47,666 nucleotides of DNA from Lachnospiraceae bacterium. GTDB taxonomy: Bacteria; Bacillota_A; Clostridia; Lachnospirales; Lachnospiraceae. The stretch is taken from positions 1 to 47,666 of the forward strand of contig JAILDD010000006.1 of NCBI GenBank assembly GCA_024689605.1, given 5' to 3'. The notes beneath the pieces were generated by a model, which ran no database searches, was not told the DNA's origin, and saw nothing but the letters and a program-made list of their open reading frames with translations. Position numbers and translations under genes: made by a program. Of this stretch, positions 6,730 to 15,908 are shown one piece after another. Every line of letters begins with the position of its first letter. Within the stretch, counting starts at the first letter, position 1.

Positions 6730-9700
6730 ATGCGTTCAGATTCTGAAAAAAACAGACAGACTACACGCAGGGCAGGCAGTGGTAACGATAAGTCGAAGGT
6801 GGTATCCGCACAATCTGCCCGGATAGAGGAAAAAAGAAGAAAAGAGGCGGAGGCTGCAAAGGCAGAAAGGTCTGCTAAAAGTACTAAAAGCAGCGGGGAA
6901 AAGAAATCCTCAAGGCCTGTAAGCAACGGCAAGGTCATAAGAAGGACACTTGGCGGTATTTTGCTTGCCAGTGCTCTTTTTGTTGCGGCTATTCCTTCTG
7001 ATAAGTCCGGCGTTACGCAGGCTGTAAATCCGTCACAGACAGGATCAGGACCGGATTATGCAGCGGATGAAAGAGAAGCAAGAAACGGTGATGTGACATC
7101 TGATGTTGATGAAAAGCTGGACCCTACACGTCCGCAGTATGATGACAAGTATTACTCATATCAGATAACAAAAATCAACAGCAGCTGGGTACTTATGTGG
7201 CAGTATCAGTTCTATATTGATACCATTAATGGCATGACCAATCAGGCTATTGTCAGTAACTATAATGACACTTATGCGGTAGATGCACTTGACCTTACAA
7301 CAAATATCATAACAGGCTATGATTATGTATCCGAGGCTGATTACAATTCTTTTGTTCAGAACTGTAATTCCACGACCTTCAGACTGGATGTTTCTCCGTA
7401 TAAACCGGATAAGGCAGATCTCGTAAACCAGCTGCAACGTTATTTTGGCGATGATTTTGCGAAGTGGAAAACTGATTTTGATACGGCGCTTGCAGATTGG
7501 CAGGTGTCTCATCCGGATGATGATCCTACGGCGGTTACACTGGAAGAACTGAATCTTCAGGCTTTTTCACGTACCGGCGCAAATATGTCTGATGAGACGA
7601 AAAGAATATATTACTGTGATAACCATAACGGACTGGACAACAGCTCGCTTAACGGTTATACACTGACTCCGCTTACAAATTCCGCTCAGGGCAGCGCATA
7701 TTATACAGGCAGCTATGATTCCCAGTCAGGTACAGCAATTACGGGCACCATACCGAATGGCGACACGATCTATATTGTTACCAAATATGAGAGCTCGACC
7801 AATTGTGATGATAATGGCTTTAAGTACCTTGGAAATAAAATGGTTACCGCTATTGCGGAGAAAGCCTTTAAGGGAACGGAAAAAGTTGACAAGATCACTA
7901 TCGGAGGCTCTGTAGCATATATTGGCGACGAGGCTTTCCTTGATTCTTTCCTGAAAGAAGTTACGCTTCAAAGTGTTACTTTCATCGGCAACAGGGTTTT
8001 CAAAGACTGTACTTATCTGACCACTGCAACTCTGAACAACCAGACCAAGACCATAGGTAAAGAAGCATTTAAGGGCTGCAAGGTTCTTAAAGAAATTAAA
8101 ATCCCTACAGGTGTTACCAGTATAGGCTTTGGTGCTTTTGCGGACTGCGAAGTCCTTGAAAGCGTTGATATGACTGAGAATCATGGATGTACCATAGGTG
8201 AGTATGCTTTCTATAATGATTCCAAGCTTAACAGTGTTACTTTTCCTGCTGATTATGCTATAGCTTTCGGTACTGCATCTTTTGCTCTTGCAGATGGAAC
8301 CGGAGGAAGCGATTCCCTTACCGAGTTTACGTTTCCGGCAAAACTGGGAACATACAAGAGTGCTATAAATAACGATACATATACATTTTCTGTTACAGAC
8401 GTAGCTGATGGAAATGATAAGAATGTAAGCTCAAAAATTGGTGATTATGTTCTTTCCGGACGTCAGAATCTTAAGAATGTTACTATGTCCAAGGAACTGG
8501 GGTCAAATGATGTTGAGTATATTCCTAACGGAACCTTCCATGGAACAACCGGATTGGAACGTTTGTATCTGGGCGAGAAGGGAGTGTTGACCACATATAA
8601 CAGCAGGGTTAAGTTTTCCCCCGGCCTGTTTACTGATGTAATTAATGAAGATCTTGCAGTATATGGACCTCAGTATGTTGTGGGATCGTCTGACCCGGCA
8701 TGGCCAAGAAAGAGCACCTGGATGGCAGTTTCCAGCGTGTGCGACTATGTGCCTTACATTTATTACGATGGAATAACAGAGCATTATGAAATCGGTATAC
8801 CGCCTTATCGTTATGAACTTGAGATTGATGAAGATGCCGGTACTGCTAAGATAGTAAGCTGCGAGTTTATTGACAATCCTTCGGATATAGATCCTCTTGT
8901 AGTTCCTTCGGAAATTGCAGGATATGATGTAAAAGCCCTGGGAGATGGCTGCTTTAACGGTATTAAGGACCGGATAGTGCGTCTGGTGATCGAAGATGAT
9001 TCTGTGACTGATATAGGCGATTCGGTTTTCAATAACTGTGACAAGCTTATCGAAGCTGATCTTGGAAATGGCGTGAAAACCATCGGCGACAATGCTTTCT
9101 CAAACTGCGATAAACTTGAAAGGATATTTATAAGTGAAGCCATCGAAAGTGTTGGAAGCAGTGCATTTGAGAACGATCCTGAGCTTGAGCATGTTTACTG
9201 GGAAAAAACAAATGATTATTCACAGCCTTCGTATATCGGATCTAAGGCGTTTGAGACCGGAAGCGATAAGCTTTATTTCCATGGCGAGATAGATGGCGGA
9301 TATCTGCCCTTTACTTATGCAATGGATCAGGCTAATGAGATCAATAATGACAGTGTTAATATCTGCTATGTAATGTCGGATCCGTATAATCTTTATGTTA
9401 TCCATGATAATGTAAAGAATACAAATCTGCTGATAGATTACCCGCATTATAAGGATCTGCCGGCAGCTACAAGGACTGCTTTTGAAAACGGTTCGCCTAC
9501 GACTGCACAGATGAATGAGATCAATGCATCAAAGTATCTGGAACTGCCGGAGGAAATTGAGTCTGTGGATGTTGTCTCATGGCTTGATAATAATTCTGCA
9601 AATACCACATACAACAGAAAGAACTGGGTATATGTTGATGACGCAACCGATGAGTATCCTGACGGTACTGTAAAGGACAGGACCAATGTTGACAACGCAG

Positions 9701-12213
9701 GTAATAAACGTCGTGATGTATATGGCAATACAACATACAAGAACTCATCTGATGCCGGATGTGAAGATGGTTATTATGCCGGTTTGTTTTCAGGCTATTC
9801 AACAGAAAGTACAGAGGTACTGCTGGAAGAACCCGGCCGCCAGTTTGATGCGGTAAAGGGAAATGACTGGATCAAGTCAGTCAATATGCCGGGGGTTAAG
9901 TCTGTTCCGGATTACTGCTTTGATTCCTGCGAACGTCTTGAGTCGGTTATCATTTCTGCTGACTGCGACGACCTGGGCGAGCATGCTTTCCAGGGGTGTA
10001 CAGCACTTGGCAGCCTTGGTACAAACGGAAATACAAAATATCTTTATGACAATTATGTTATCTATGAGGACAAGGGTGGAAATCTGGAACTGAAGGAATG
10101 CCTGCCCTCAAGAGGTATTGTCAGCGGTACATCAAAGGACAGATGGGTTAATACGTCAAACGATCCTAATCTTGCAAAGGTAACATCTATCGCAGATGCG
10201 GCGTTCAGGGATTGTGACGGAATTACGAAGGCTGATCTTTCGGATGCAAATATCACTAAGATCCCGCAGGAATGTTTTTACAAATGCGACAATCTTACTG
10301 AAGTGCTTCTTCCGGATACCTGTATGAATATTCAGACAAAAGCCTTTGATGAAGGTGCAAAGAATCTGGAGATGAAGCTGCCCTGCGATTCTAATATATC
10401 GGAGACAGCTTTTGATAAGGATGCACAGGAAATCGTAATTCATACCTATCCGGACTGCAAAATGACACTTGCTTATGATCCGGCAGGCTATGACAATATT
10501 ACTGTTGTGGGAGATCTGGATACTTATTACTGGTTTACCTTCTACAATGAAGATATGACCATTTTTGAACAGCATAAAGTAACTTCCGGCGCTGACGATA
10601 AATATCCAAAGAATGATCCTACACCTAAGCTTGCAGCTCATAACGGATGGGCATTCTCGTCATGGTCACCGATGGAATCCTCAAAGCTGGATAATGCCAC
10701 AGAGGACCGTCAGTGGATCGCAATCTTTGAAGAAAAAACAAGTCCTCTTGAGGATAATATCAAGCAGGATGCCGATGTACTGAAAGAATCGGCTGAAGAA
10801 GTGGCAACAGCATCACCTGCCAGTGCAAACAGGGCAGAGACAGTTGATGCTGTTGAAGACCTTGTAAGCAAATATAATAAGCTGGTTAAGGATTTCAATG
10901 AACTTGATCCCAGCAGCGAAGATTATGGGCCTATTGCCGCTGCTATGAAGACCCTTGAAAAAGAGATGGAGGAAATTGCCAAGGATTATGGCGATATCTT
11001 TGAAATCAATCCTGACGGAACTGTAAAGCTGGAAGCTGATGAGCTTGAAAAGGCAACGGAAGCTGCTACGGCTGATATTATCAAGAATCTGGGAAATCTG
11101 GCGGACTTAGCTGAAGCTGTTTCGGAAGCAACCAAGGCGTCAGCCTATGCAACGGCAACAGCTGCTGCAAGGGAGGCCTCAAATAAAACCAATCCTCCGG
11201 CCACGACATCGCCTGCAGCTTCGGCATCAGCATCAGCTTCAGCATCTGCTTCACCTACAAACCGTGCTACAGCATCAGCAGCTGCAAGCAATTCAAATAA
11301 TCCATCTGCATCTTCTTCATCGGGCTTTAATGTTATTGTTGAAAACGGTGCGGGAACAGGCCAGTATGGAGTGGGCAAGGTTGTTACAATTACGGCTTAT
11401 GCACCGCCTGATGGTAAGGTGTTTGATAAGTGGACAACATCCAACAGTGATATAGGATTCTCGGATCCTACTGCTGTTTCCACTACATTCATAATGCCTT
11501 CACATGATGTAAAGGTTACGGCAACATATAAATCAGCAGGTGCAGGGACGACACCCGGGTCTTCATCAAACAACAATGCAACTCCCGGTACCGGAGGTAA
11601 GGATAACCCCAGCAATAATTCTGCAAGCAAGGGAAATACTGAAGTAAGGGTTACCACGGATACCATAGACAACAATAAAAAGAACCTCGCTTCTGCAACT
11701 GTTGCCGGTTCTACCGATAATTTTGTTCTTAAGATCACTGATTCTGCTGCTGCTTATGCAGAGGTAGAGCAGGCTCTTCGGAATAAATATGGTGATGAGT
11801 TTGATTTTGTGAAGTTCGTGGCATTCGATATATCCCTTTATGATGAGACCGGTACCATGAAGGTTGAGAATACCGAAAATCTGGCTGTGACCATCACCCT
11901 GCCCATACCTGACGAGATGGTAAGCTATGCCGGAAATAACAAAGTTGGCGTGGTCATAAACGGTCAGATGGAAGAAAAAACCACTCAGTTTACGACCATT
12001 GATGGTGTACCTTGCATTAAGTTTACTGCAACCCATTTCTCGCCGTATTCCGTATTTGTGAATACACAGCATATGCAGGCGGGGTCTGCGGATGACACTC
12101 CGAAGACCGGCGACGGCATTGCACCCAAGTGGTTCCTTTCAGCGGGTATGGTAAGCATGTCATGTGTACTGTTCCTGTGGAAGGACAGAAGGCCGAGAAG
12201 AAAAAAGAAATAA
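6730..12213 (+). CDS. Giant BspA-like leucine-rich surface protein with PKTGD sorting signal
   Basis: Cell-wall protein of 1827 residues. A basic, Lys/Ala/Glu-rich leader (1-70) precedes a hydrophobic export helix at about 74-89. Residues about 130-290 form a domain I do not recognise. Several blocks of BspA-type (LRR_5) repeats follow, with the I/V-x-x-x-A-F-x-x-C-x-x-L rhythm, at roughly 370-510, 755-880 and 1100-1240. Then come an InlB B-repeat-like unit near 1265-1335, a helical Glu/Ala-rich stretch, a Ser/Ala linker near 1493-1532, a divergent InlB-like unit near 1533-1600 and a beta-rich domain near 1640-1785. The C-terminus is a textbook sorting signal: PKTGD at 1791-1795, a hydrophobic helix, and a basic tail. 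GGAGG lies 7 bases before the ATG. Such proteins commonly mediate adhesion; the ligand is unknown. Confidence 0.88.
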   Translation: MRSDSEKNRQTTRRAGSGNDKSKVVSAQSARIEEKRRKEAEAAKAERSAKSTKSSGEKKSSRPVSNGKVIRRTLGGILLASALFVAAIPSDKSGVTQAVNPSQTGSGPDYAADEREARNGDVTSDVDEKLDPTRPQYDDKYYSYQITKINSSWVLMWQYQFYIDTINGMTNQAIVSNYNDTYAVDALDLTTNIITGYDYVSEADYNSFVQNCNSTTFRLDVSPYKPDKADLVNQLQRYFGDDFAKWKTDFDTALADWQVSHPDDDPTAVTLEELNLQAFSRTGANMSDETKRIYYCDNHNGLDNSSLNGYTLTPLTNSAQGSAYYTGSYDSQSGTAITGTIPNGDTIYIVTKYESSTNCDDNGFKYLGNKMVTAIAEKAFKGTEKVDKITIGGSVAYIGDEAFLDSFLKEVTLQSVTFIGNRVFKDCTYLTTATLNNQTKTIGKEAFKGCKVLKEIKIPTGVTSIGFGAFADCEVLESVDMTENHGCTIGEYAFYNDSKLNSVTFPADYAIAFGTASFALADGTGGSDSLTEFTFPAKLGTYKSAINNDTYTFSVTDVADGNDKNVSSKIGDYVLSGRQNLKNVTMSKELGSNDVEYIPNGTFHGTTGLERLYLGEKGVLTTYNSRVKFSPGLFTDVINEDLAVYGPQYVVGSSDPAWPRKSTWMAVSSVCDYVPYIYYDGITEHYEIGIPPYRYELEIDEDAGTAKIVSCEFIDNPSDIDPLVVPSEIAGYDVKALGDGCFNGIKDRIVRLVIEDDSVTDIGDSVFNNCDKLIEADLGNGVKTIGDNAFSNCDKLERIFISEAIESVGSSAFENDPELEHVYWEKTNDYSQPSYIGSKAFETGSDKLYFHGEIDGGYLPFTYAMDQANEINNDSVNICYVMSDPYNLYVIHDNVKNTNLLIDYPHYKDLPAATRTAFENGSPTTAQMNEINASKYLELPEEIESVDVVSWLDNNSANTTYNRKNWVYVDDATDEYPDGTVKDRTNVDNAGNKRRDVYGNTTYKNSSDAGCEDGYYAGLFSGYSTESTEVLLEEPGRQFDAVKGNDWIKSVNMPGVKSVPDYCFDSCERLESVIISADCDDLGEHAFQGCTALGSLGTNGNTKYLYDNYVIYEDKGGNLELKECLPSRGIVSGTSKDRWVNTSNDPNLAKVTSIADAAFRDCDGITKADLSDANITKIPQECFYKCDNLTEVLLPDTCMNIQTKAFDEGAKNLEMKLPCDSNISETAFDKDAQEIVIHTYPDCKMTLAYDPAGYDNITVVGDLDTYYWFTFYNEDMTIFEQHKVTSGADDKYPKNDPTPKLAAHNGWAFSSWSPMESSKLDNATEDRQWIAIFEEKTSPLEDNIKQDADVLKESAEEVATASPASANRAETVDAVEDLVSKYNKLVKDFNELDPSSEDYGPIAAAMKTLEKEMEEIAKDYGDIFEINPDGTVKLEADELEKATEAATADIIKNLGNLADLAEAVSEATKASAYATATAAAREASNKTNPPATTSPAASASASASASASPTNRATASAAASNSNNPSASSSSGFNVIVENGAGTGQYGVGKVVTITAYAPPDGKVFDKWTTSNSDIGFSDPTAVSTTFIMPSHDVKVTATYKSAGAGTTPGSSSNNNATPGTGGKDNPSNNSASKGNTEVRVTTDTIDNNKKNLASATVAGSTDNFVLKITDSAAAYAEVEQALRNKYGDEFDFVKFVAFDISLYDETGTMKVENTENLAVTITLPIPDEMVSYAGNNKVGVVINGQMEEKTTQFTTIDGVPCIKFTATHFSPYSVFVNTQHMQAGSADDTPKTGDGIAPKWFLSAGMVSMSCVLFLWKDRRPRRKKK
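11218..11253 (+). repeat. Six-base tandem repeat encoding Ala-Ser
   Basis: Six imperfect copies of GCN-TCN (GCATCA/GCTTCA-like) encode (Ala-Ser)6 in the flexible linker of the surface protein. Gain or loss of a unit would keep the frame and only change linker length. Confidence 0.7.
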
Positions 12214-12244
12214 TGTTTTACGTTAAGAACAGGAGGTGGTAACT

Positions 12245-13804
12245 ATGAAGAAAAGGATATTGGTTATAACAGCGATTCCGGCCATAGTTCTGCTTCTTGT
12301 TCTTTTATTGGGCGGTATATACAGTGCAAAGGCATCAGATGCCGGCCTTAATATTTCGGATGGTGTTCTTTCAGCATATACAGGAAATGAAAGCAGCGTA
12401 AGCATTCCGCCGGGGGTTAGGACAATTGGATCAGAAGCCTTCTGCGGCAATTCAACGCTTGAGTCTGTAACGATTCCTGAGGGTGTGACCACGATAGGGT
12501 ATGCTGCATTTAAGGATTGCAGCTCTCTGAAAACGGTAAAAATCCCTGACAGTGTAACAAAAATAGAGGATTCGGCTTTTTGGGGCTGCTCCTCCCTTTC
12601 GTATGTTTCTATAGGAAAAGGTTTATATGATCTGGGCAGCGGTACTTTCAGTGATTGCGACAGCCTGATGAATATTGCCCTGGATAAGGGGAATATAAAT
12701 TTTGTATGCGCTGATTCGGGCATTTTCAGTGCTGACAGGTCGGTTATGTATCAGTATTTTGCAGGAAGCAGAAATATGACATATACAATACCGTCCACGG
12801 TTTCCGAAATCAAGCGCTACAGCTTCTGGGGATGTGATAATCTTAAGGAACTGATAGTGTCCGGAATGCCGGAGATAGGGGATTATGCAATAGCCTCCTG
12901 TGACAGTCTGGAAAACCTTGTGTTCCAGACCCCGACTACAAAGCTGTCAATGGGGGCAGCAAAAGACTGTAAAAATCTTAAACAGGTTACAATTCCTTTG
13001 TCACTTAGCAATATTCACGATACTGCTTTTGAAGGTTGTCCTGAAACACTGTATTTTAATTGCCCGGATATGTCATCAGCGTCTGCTTATGCCACTGAAA
13101 AAGGCTATGTCTGCGGAGACTTTAATACTTATGATTCATCGCAGCTGGTAAGTGTTCCTGCGGATAATAAATCATCAGATGACAGCGGAATGCTTTTAAC
13201 ATCGGATGCAGATGGACAGGATGATGACGGCTCGGAGGTTCTTGCCGAGGAAAATGACAGTGATGACAGCGACAGCGGACTGTACACTTATACAGAAGAC
13301 GATGTAGATGGCGAACTTCTGGGAAGCTGTGAGATAGTATCTGACAGGGCTTATGTAATCATGTCCTCTGATATGGAGGTTTCGGATGGAAGTAAATTGC
13401 CTGCTGTGGATCCCAATGAAACGGGTGATTATTCCCATTATCTGGATCAGACACTGACATCATATACCATTCCTTCAGGGATCACAACGATAGGTGCTTT
13501 TGCATTTGCAAGGACAAGGCTTACGGAGATTTCCATTCCAGATGGGGTAACTGAGATCGGAAAAGGTGCTTTTTATCATTGTGACAGCCTGGGCAATGTT
13601 TCAGTTCCGAACAGCGTAAAAAAGGTTGGGGAAAAAGCTTTTGCATATACCCCCTGGTATCAGGCATGGGAAAATGATCCGAATGCAGGGGATTTTCTTG
13701 TGATAGGTGACGGTGTCCTTATAGGATATAAAGGAAACGAAGAATCACCGGAACTGCCGGATGATGTTAAGGTTGTAGCAGACGGAGTGTTAGCTGCAAA
13801 CTGA
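12245..13804 (+). CDS. Secreted BspA-like leucine-rich repeat protein without anchor
   Basis: Protein of 519 residues with a classical signal peptide (basic MKKR, hydrophobic core, cleavage near SAKA at about 27-30). LRR_5/BspA repeats with the TIGxxAFxxCxxLxxVxIPxxV rhythm cover about 35-300. An acidic, Asp/Ser-rich disordered segment covers about 300-370. A second repeat block runs from about 400 to the end, which falls inside what looks like a fresh repeat. No LPXTG-like signal, TM tail or wall-binding domain is visible, so it is probably released or held by protein contacts. AGGAGG at 12231-12236 fixes the ATG at 12245 rather than a GTG at 12236. It lies 31 bases after the giant surface protein gene and is presumably co-transcribed with it. 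Confidence 0.85.
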   Translation: MKKRILVITAIPAIVLLLVLLLGGIYSAKASDAGLNISDGVLSAYTGNESSVSIPPGVRTIGSEAFCGNSTLESVTIPEGVTTIGYAAFKDCSSLKTVKIPDSVTKIEDSAFWGCSSLSYVSIGKGLYDLGSGTFSDCDSLMNIALDKGNINFVCADSGIFSADRSVMYQYFAGSRNMTYTIPSTVSEIKRYSFWGCDNLKELIVSGMPEIGDYAIASCDSLENLVFQTPTTKLSMGAAKDCKNLKQVTIPLSLSNIHDTAFEGCPETLYFNCPDMSSASAYATEKGYVCGDFNTYDSSQLVSVPADNKSSDDSGMLLTSDADGQDDDGSEVLAEENDSDDSDSGLYTYTEDDVDGELLGSCEIVSDRAYVIMSSDMEVSDGSKLPAVDPNETGDYSHYLDQTLTSYTIPSGITTIGAFAFARTRLTEISIPDGVTEIGKGAFYHCDSLGNVSVPNSVKKVGEKAFAYTPWYQAWENDPNAGDFLVIGDGVLIGYKGNEESPELPDDVKVVADGVLAAN

Positions 13805-13842
13805 GTCATTTCAAGGGACTACACCGTTTTATTAAAAATTGA

Positions 13843-13848
13843 TATAAT
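13843..13848 (+). promoter_or_regulatory. -10 box upstream of isocitrate dehydrogenase
   Basis: A perfect TATAAT with no good -35 in front. The leader then holds an imperfect hairpin: CTCTCA (13873-13878) with TGGGAG (13898-13903), and GCAA (13882-13885) with TTGC (13892-13895). No T-run follows, so it does not look like a terminator. Confidence 0.45.
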
Positions 13849-13933
13849 GATTTACCAGCCGGAAGTACTAATCTCTCATACGCAATCCTGCTTGCAGTGG
13901 GAGAAAAGAAATACATAAAGGAGATAAATTTAC

Positions 13934-15139
13934 ATGAGCAAGATAACTATGAATACCGCTCTGGTTGAGATGGACGGAGATGAGATGACCAGAATCCTCT
14001 GGGCGATGATCAAGGATGAGCTTTTAACACCCTATATAGATCTTAATACGGAATATTATGATCTTGGACTTAAGAAAAGAAATGAGACAGATGACAAAAT
14101 AACCGTTGAAGCGGCTGAAAGAACTAAGGAACTTGGTGTTGCAGTAAAGTGTGCCACCATAACCCCGAATGCAGCCAGAGTAAAAGAATATGACCTAAAG
14201 GAAATGTGGAAGAGCCCTAACGGCACCATCAGATCCATACTTGACGGCACTGTATTCAGAACCCCGATACTGGTAAAAGGAATAGAACCCTGCGTAAGAA
14301 ACTGGGAAAAGCCTATAACCCTCGCAAGACATGCATACGGTGATGTATATAAGAATGTGGAGATAAAGGTTCCGGGTCCGGGCAAAGGGTACCTTGTATT
14401 TGAGGATGAAAACGGAAATGAGACCAGGGAGCTGATCCAGGAATTCAAGGGTCCCGGCATCATGCAGGGCGTTCATAACCTTGACAAATCAATAGAAAGC
14501 TTTGCCCATGCATGCTTTACCTATGCGCTGGACAGCAAAAAGGATCTCTGGTTTGCCACGAAGGATACGATTTCCAAGAAATATGACCATAACTTCAAGG
14601 ATATCTTCTCAGAAATATATGAGAAAGAATACAGTGACAGATTTAAGGAAGCCGGCATAACCTATTTTTACACACTTATTGATGATGCTGTTGCCCGCAT
14701 AATGAAATCAAAGGGCGGCATAATCTGGGCCTGCAAGAATTACGACGGAGATGTAATGAGTGATATGGTAAGCTCCGCCTTTGGTTCACTTGCAATGATG
14801 ACCTCTGTCCTGGTTTCACCTGCCGGGATATATGAGTACGAGGCTGCTCACGGAACCGTACAGAGACATTATTACAAGCATCTGGAAGGTGAGGAAACAT
14901 CCACCAATTCAGTGGCTACGATTTTTGCATGGACAGGTGCTCTTCGCAAACGCGGTGAGCTTGATGGCAACAAGGAACTGTGCGATTTTGCAGATCGTCT
15001 TGAAAAGGCTACTATCGGTACCATAGAAAGCGGACGCATGACTAAGGACCTGGCTCTGATCACATCATTAACGGGTGTAAAGGTTCTGAACAGCGGTGAT
15101 TTTATAAAAGAGATCAGGGCAACTTTGGAGAATAATTAA
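13934..15139 (+). CDS. icd: NADP-dependent isocitrate dehydrogenase, eukaryotic-like homodimeric type
   Basis: Oxidative decarboxylation of isocitrate to 2-oxoglutarate, supplying NADPH and the glutamate precursor. At 401 residues it resembles the eukaryote-type homodimeric enzyme rather than E. coli Icd. Visible motifs are the substrate loop [16 protein letters not shown], the region around [28 protein letters not shown] with the metal-binding Asp pair, and the coenzyme loop [20 protein letters not shown] precedes the ATG at normal spacing. No other tricarboxylic-acid gene is nearby, so the enzyme probably serves biosynthesis. The next gene follows after 13 bases and may share its transcript. 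Confidence 0.93.
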   Translation: MSKITMNTALVEMDGDEMTRILWAMIKDELLTPYIDLNTEYYDLGLKKRNETDDKITVEAAERTKELGVAVKCATITPNAARVKEYDLKEMWKSPNGTIRSILDGTVFRTPILVKGIEPCVRNWEKPITLARHAYGDVYKNVEIKVPGPGKGYLVFEDENGNETRELIQEFKGPGIMQGVHNLDKSIESFAHACFTYALDSKKDLWFATKDTISKKYDHNFKDIFSEIYEKEYSDRFKEAGITYFYTLIDDAVARIMKSKGGIIWACKNYDGDVMSDMVSSAFGSLAMMTSVLVSPAGIYEYEAAHGTVQRHYYKHLEGEETSTNSVATIFAWTGALRKRGELDGNKELCDFADRLEKATIGTIESGRMTKDLALITSLTGVKVLNSGDFIKEIRATLENN

Positions 15140-15152
15140 AAGAGGCAGTTTT

Positions 15153-15869
15153 ATGTCCAGAACGGATGATGTATTCAGGCCTGCCCTTAAGGGGAAAAAA
15201 ATCCCCATTATTTCACTTGATAACAAGTGGTATAAGCTTATGGCAGGCATCGATCATACACCTGAGATGATCGAGAAGGAGAAAAAGTTAAAAGACCTGC
15301 TGAAACAGCAGGGAAAGGTCAATAATGAATTAAAGGCTATCCGTAAGAAGAAAGCGGATCTTATGGATAAGATAGTTAATGTAATGGATGAAGATGATGC
15401 CGACACTAAGCATGCAGAGTATTCAGCCAGCATTAATGAGTGCAACGCTTTGATCGATAAGTACCAGGATGAACTTCTTGACCTTCCGGCACAGATCAAT
15501 GAGGTCAATATAGCCCTTATGCTTGATACCATGGAAGTCTGCTATGATGTCATCAAGGAAAAGACCGAAAAGGAAAAAGAACTGGACGAGTGGATAGCAG
15601 GCATCCGTATCGAGCTGAAGAAAAATGTGGTGCGCCGTCAGGAATGCAAGATAAAGATACAGCAGATGTATTCCTACATGCATGATATTTTCGGCCCTGA
15701 AGTTATAGACATATTCGATATGCAGTATAATCCGGGGGACAATCCCATAGTGCCGCCGGGCAGTGCAAAGCCCAAAAAGACGGAGCCTGAACCTTCTGAT
15801 AAGGCCCAAAGCGATACTGTCCAGAGTGGTTCTGAAAATAGTGAAAACAACAGCAATCCGGGTGAATAG
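15153..15869 (+). CDS. Coiled-coil protein of unknown function
   Basis: Acidic protein of 238 residues that I do not recognise. The first 30 residues (containing GKKIPIISLDNKWYKLM) look ordered and could be a conserved docking segment. Heptad-like, Lys/Glu-rich helices run from about 35 to 175, probably forming a long coiled coil broken near 75-85 (an Asp-rich turn). The last 35 residues are Pro/Ser/Glu-rich and disordered. There is no signal peptide or TM helix, so it should be cytoplasmic. It sits 13 bases after icd and 39 bases before the NAD(P)HX repair gene. Its position suggests co-transcription but does not reveal a function. Confidence 0.75.
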   Translation: MSRTDDVFRPALKGKKIPIISLDNKWYKLMAGIDHTPEMIEKEKKLKDLLKQQGKVNNELKAIRKKKADLMDKIVNVMDEDDADTKHAEYSASINECNALIDKYQDELLDLPAQINEVNIALMLDTMEVCYDVIKEKTEKEKELDEWIAGIRIELKKNVVRRQECKIKIQQMYSYMHDIFGPEVIDIFDMQYNPGDNPIVPPGSAKPKKTEPEPSDKAQSDTVQSGSENSENNSNPGE

Positions 15870-15908
15870 AGCGGATACAGGAATTATATTTTATAAAGCA
15901 GATTACAG

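Noticed and set aside
11145..11378. Alanine-rich minus-strand frame and possible short tandem array
   Set aside because: Both come from the Ala-Ser repeat of the surface protein; unit length (6 bases) and lack of spacers exclude CRISPR.
3491..13804. Genomic island or prophage for the surface module
   Set aside because: No integrase, transposase, tRNA edge, flanking repeats or clear composition shift is seen; it looks like resident accessory genes.
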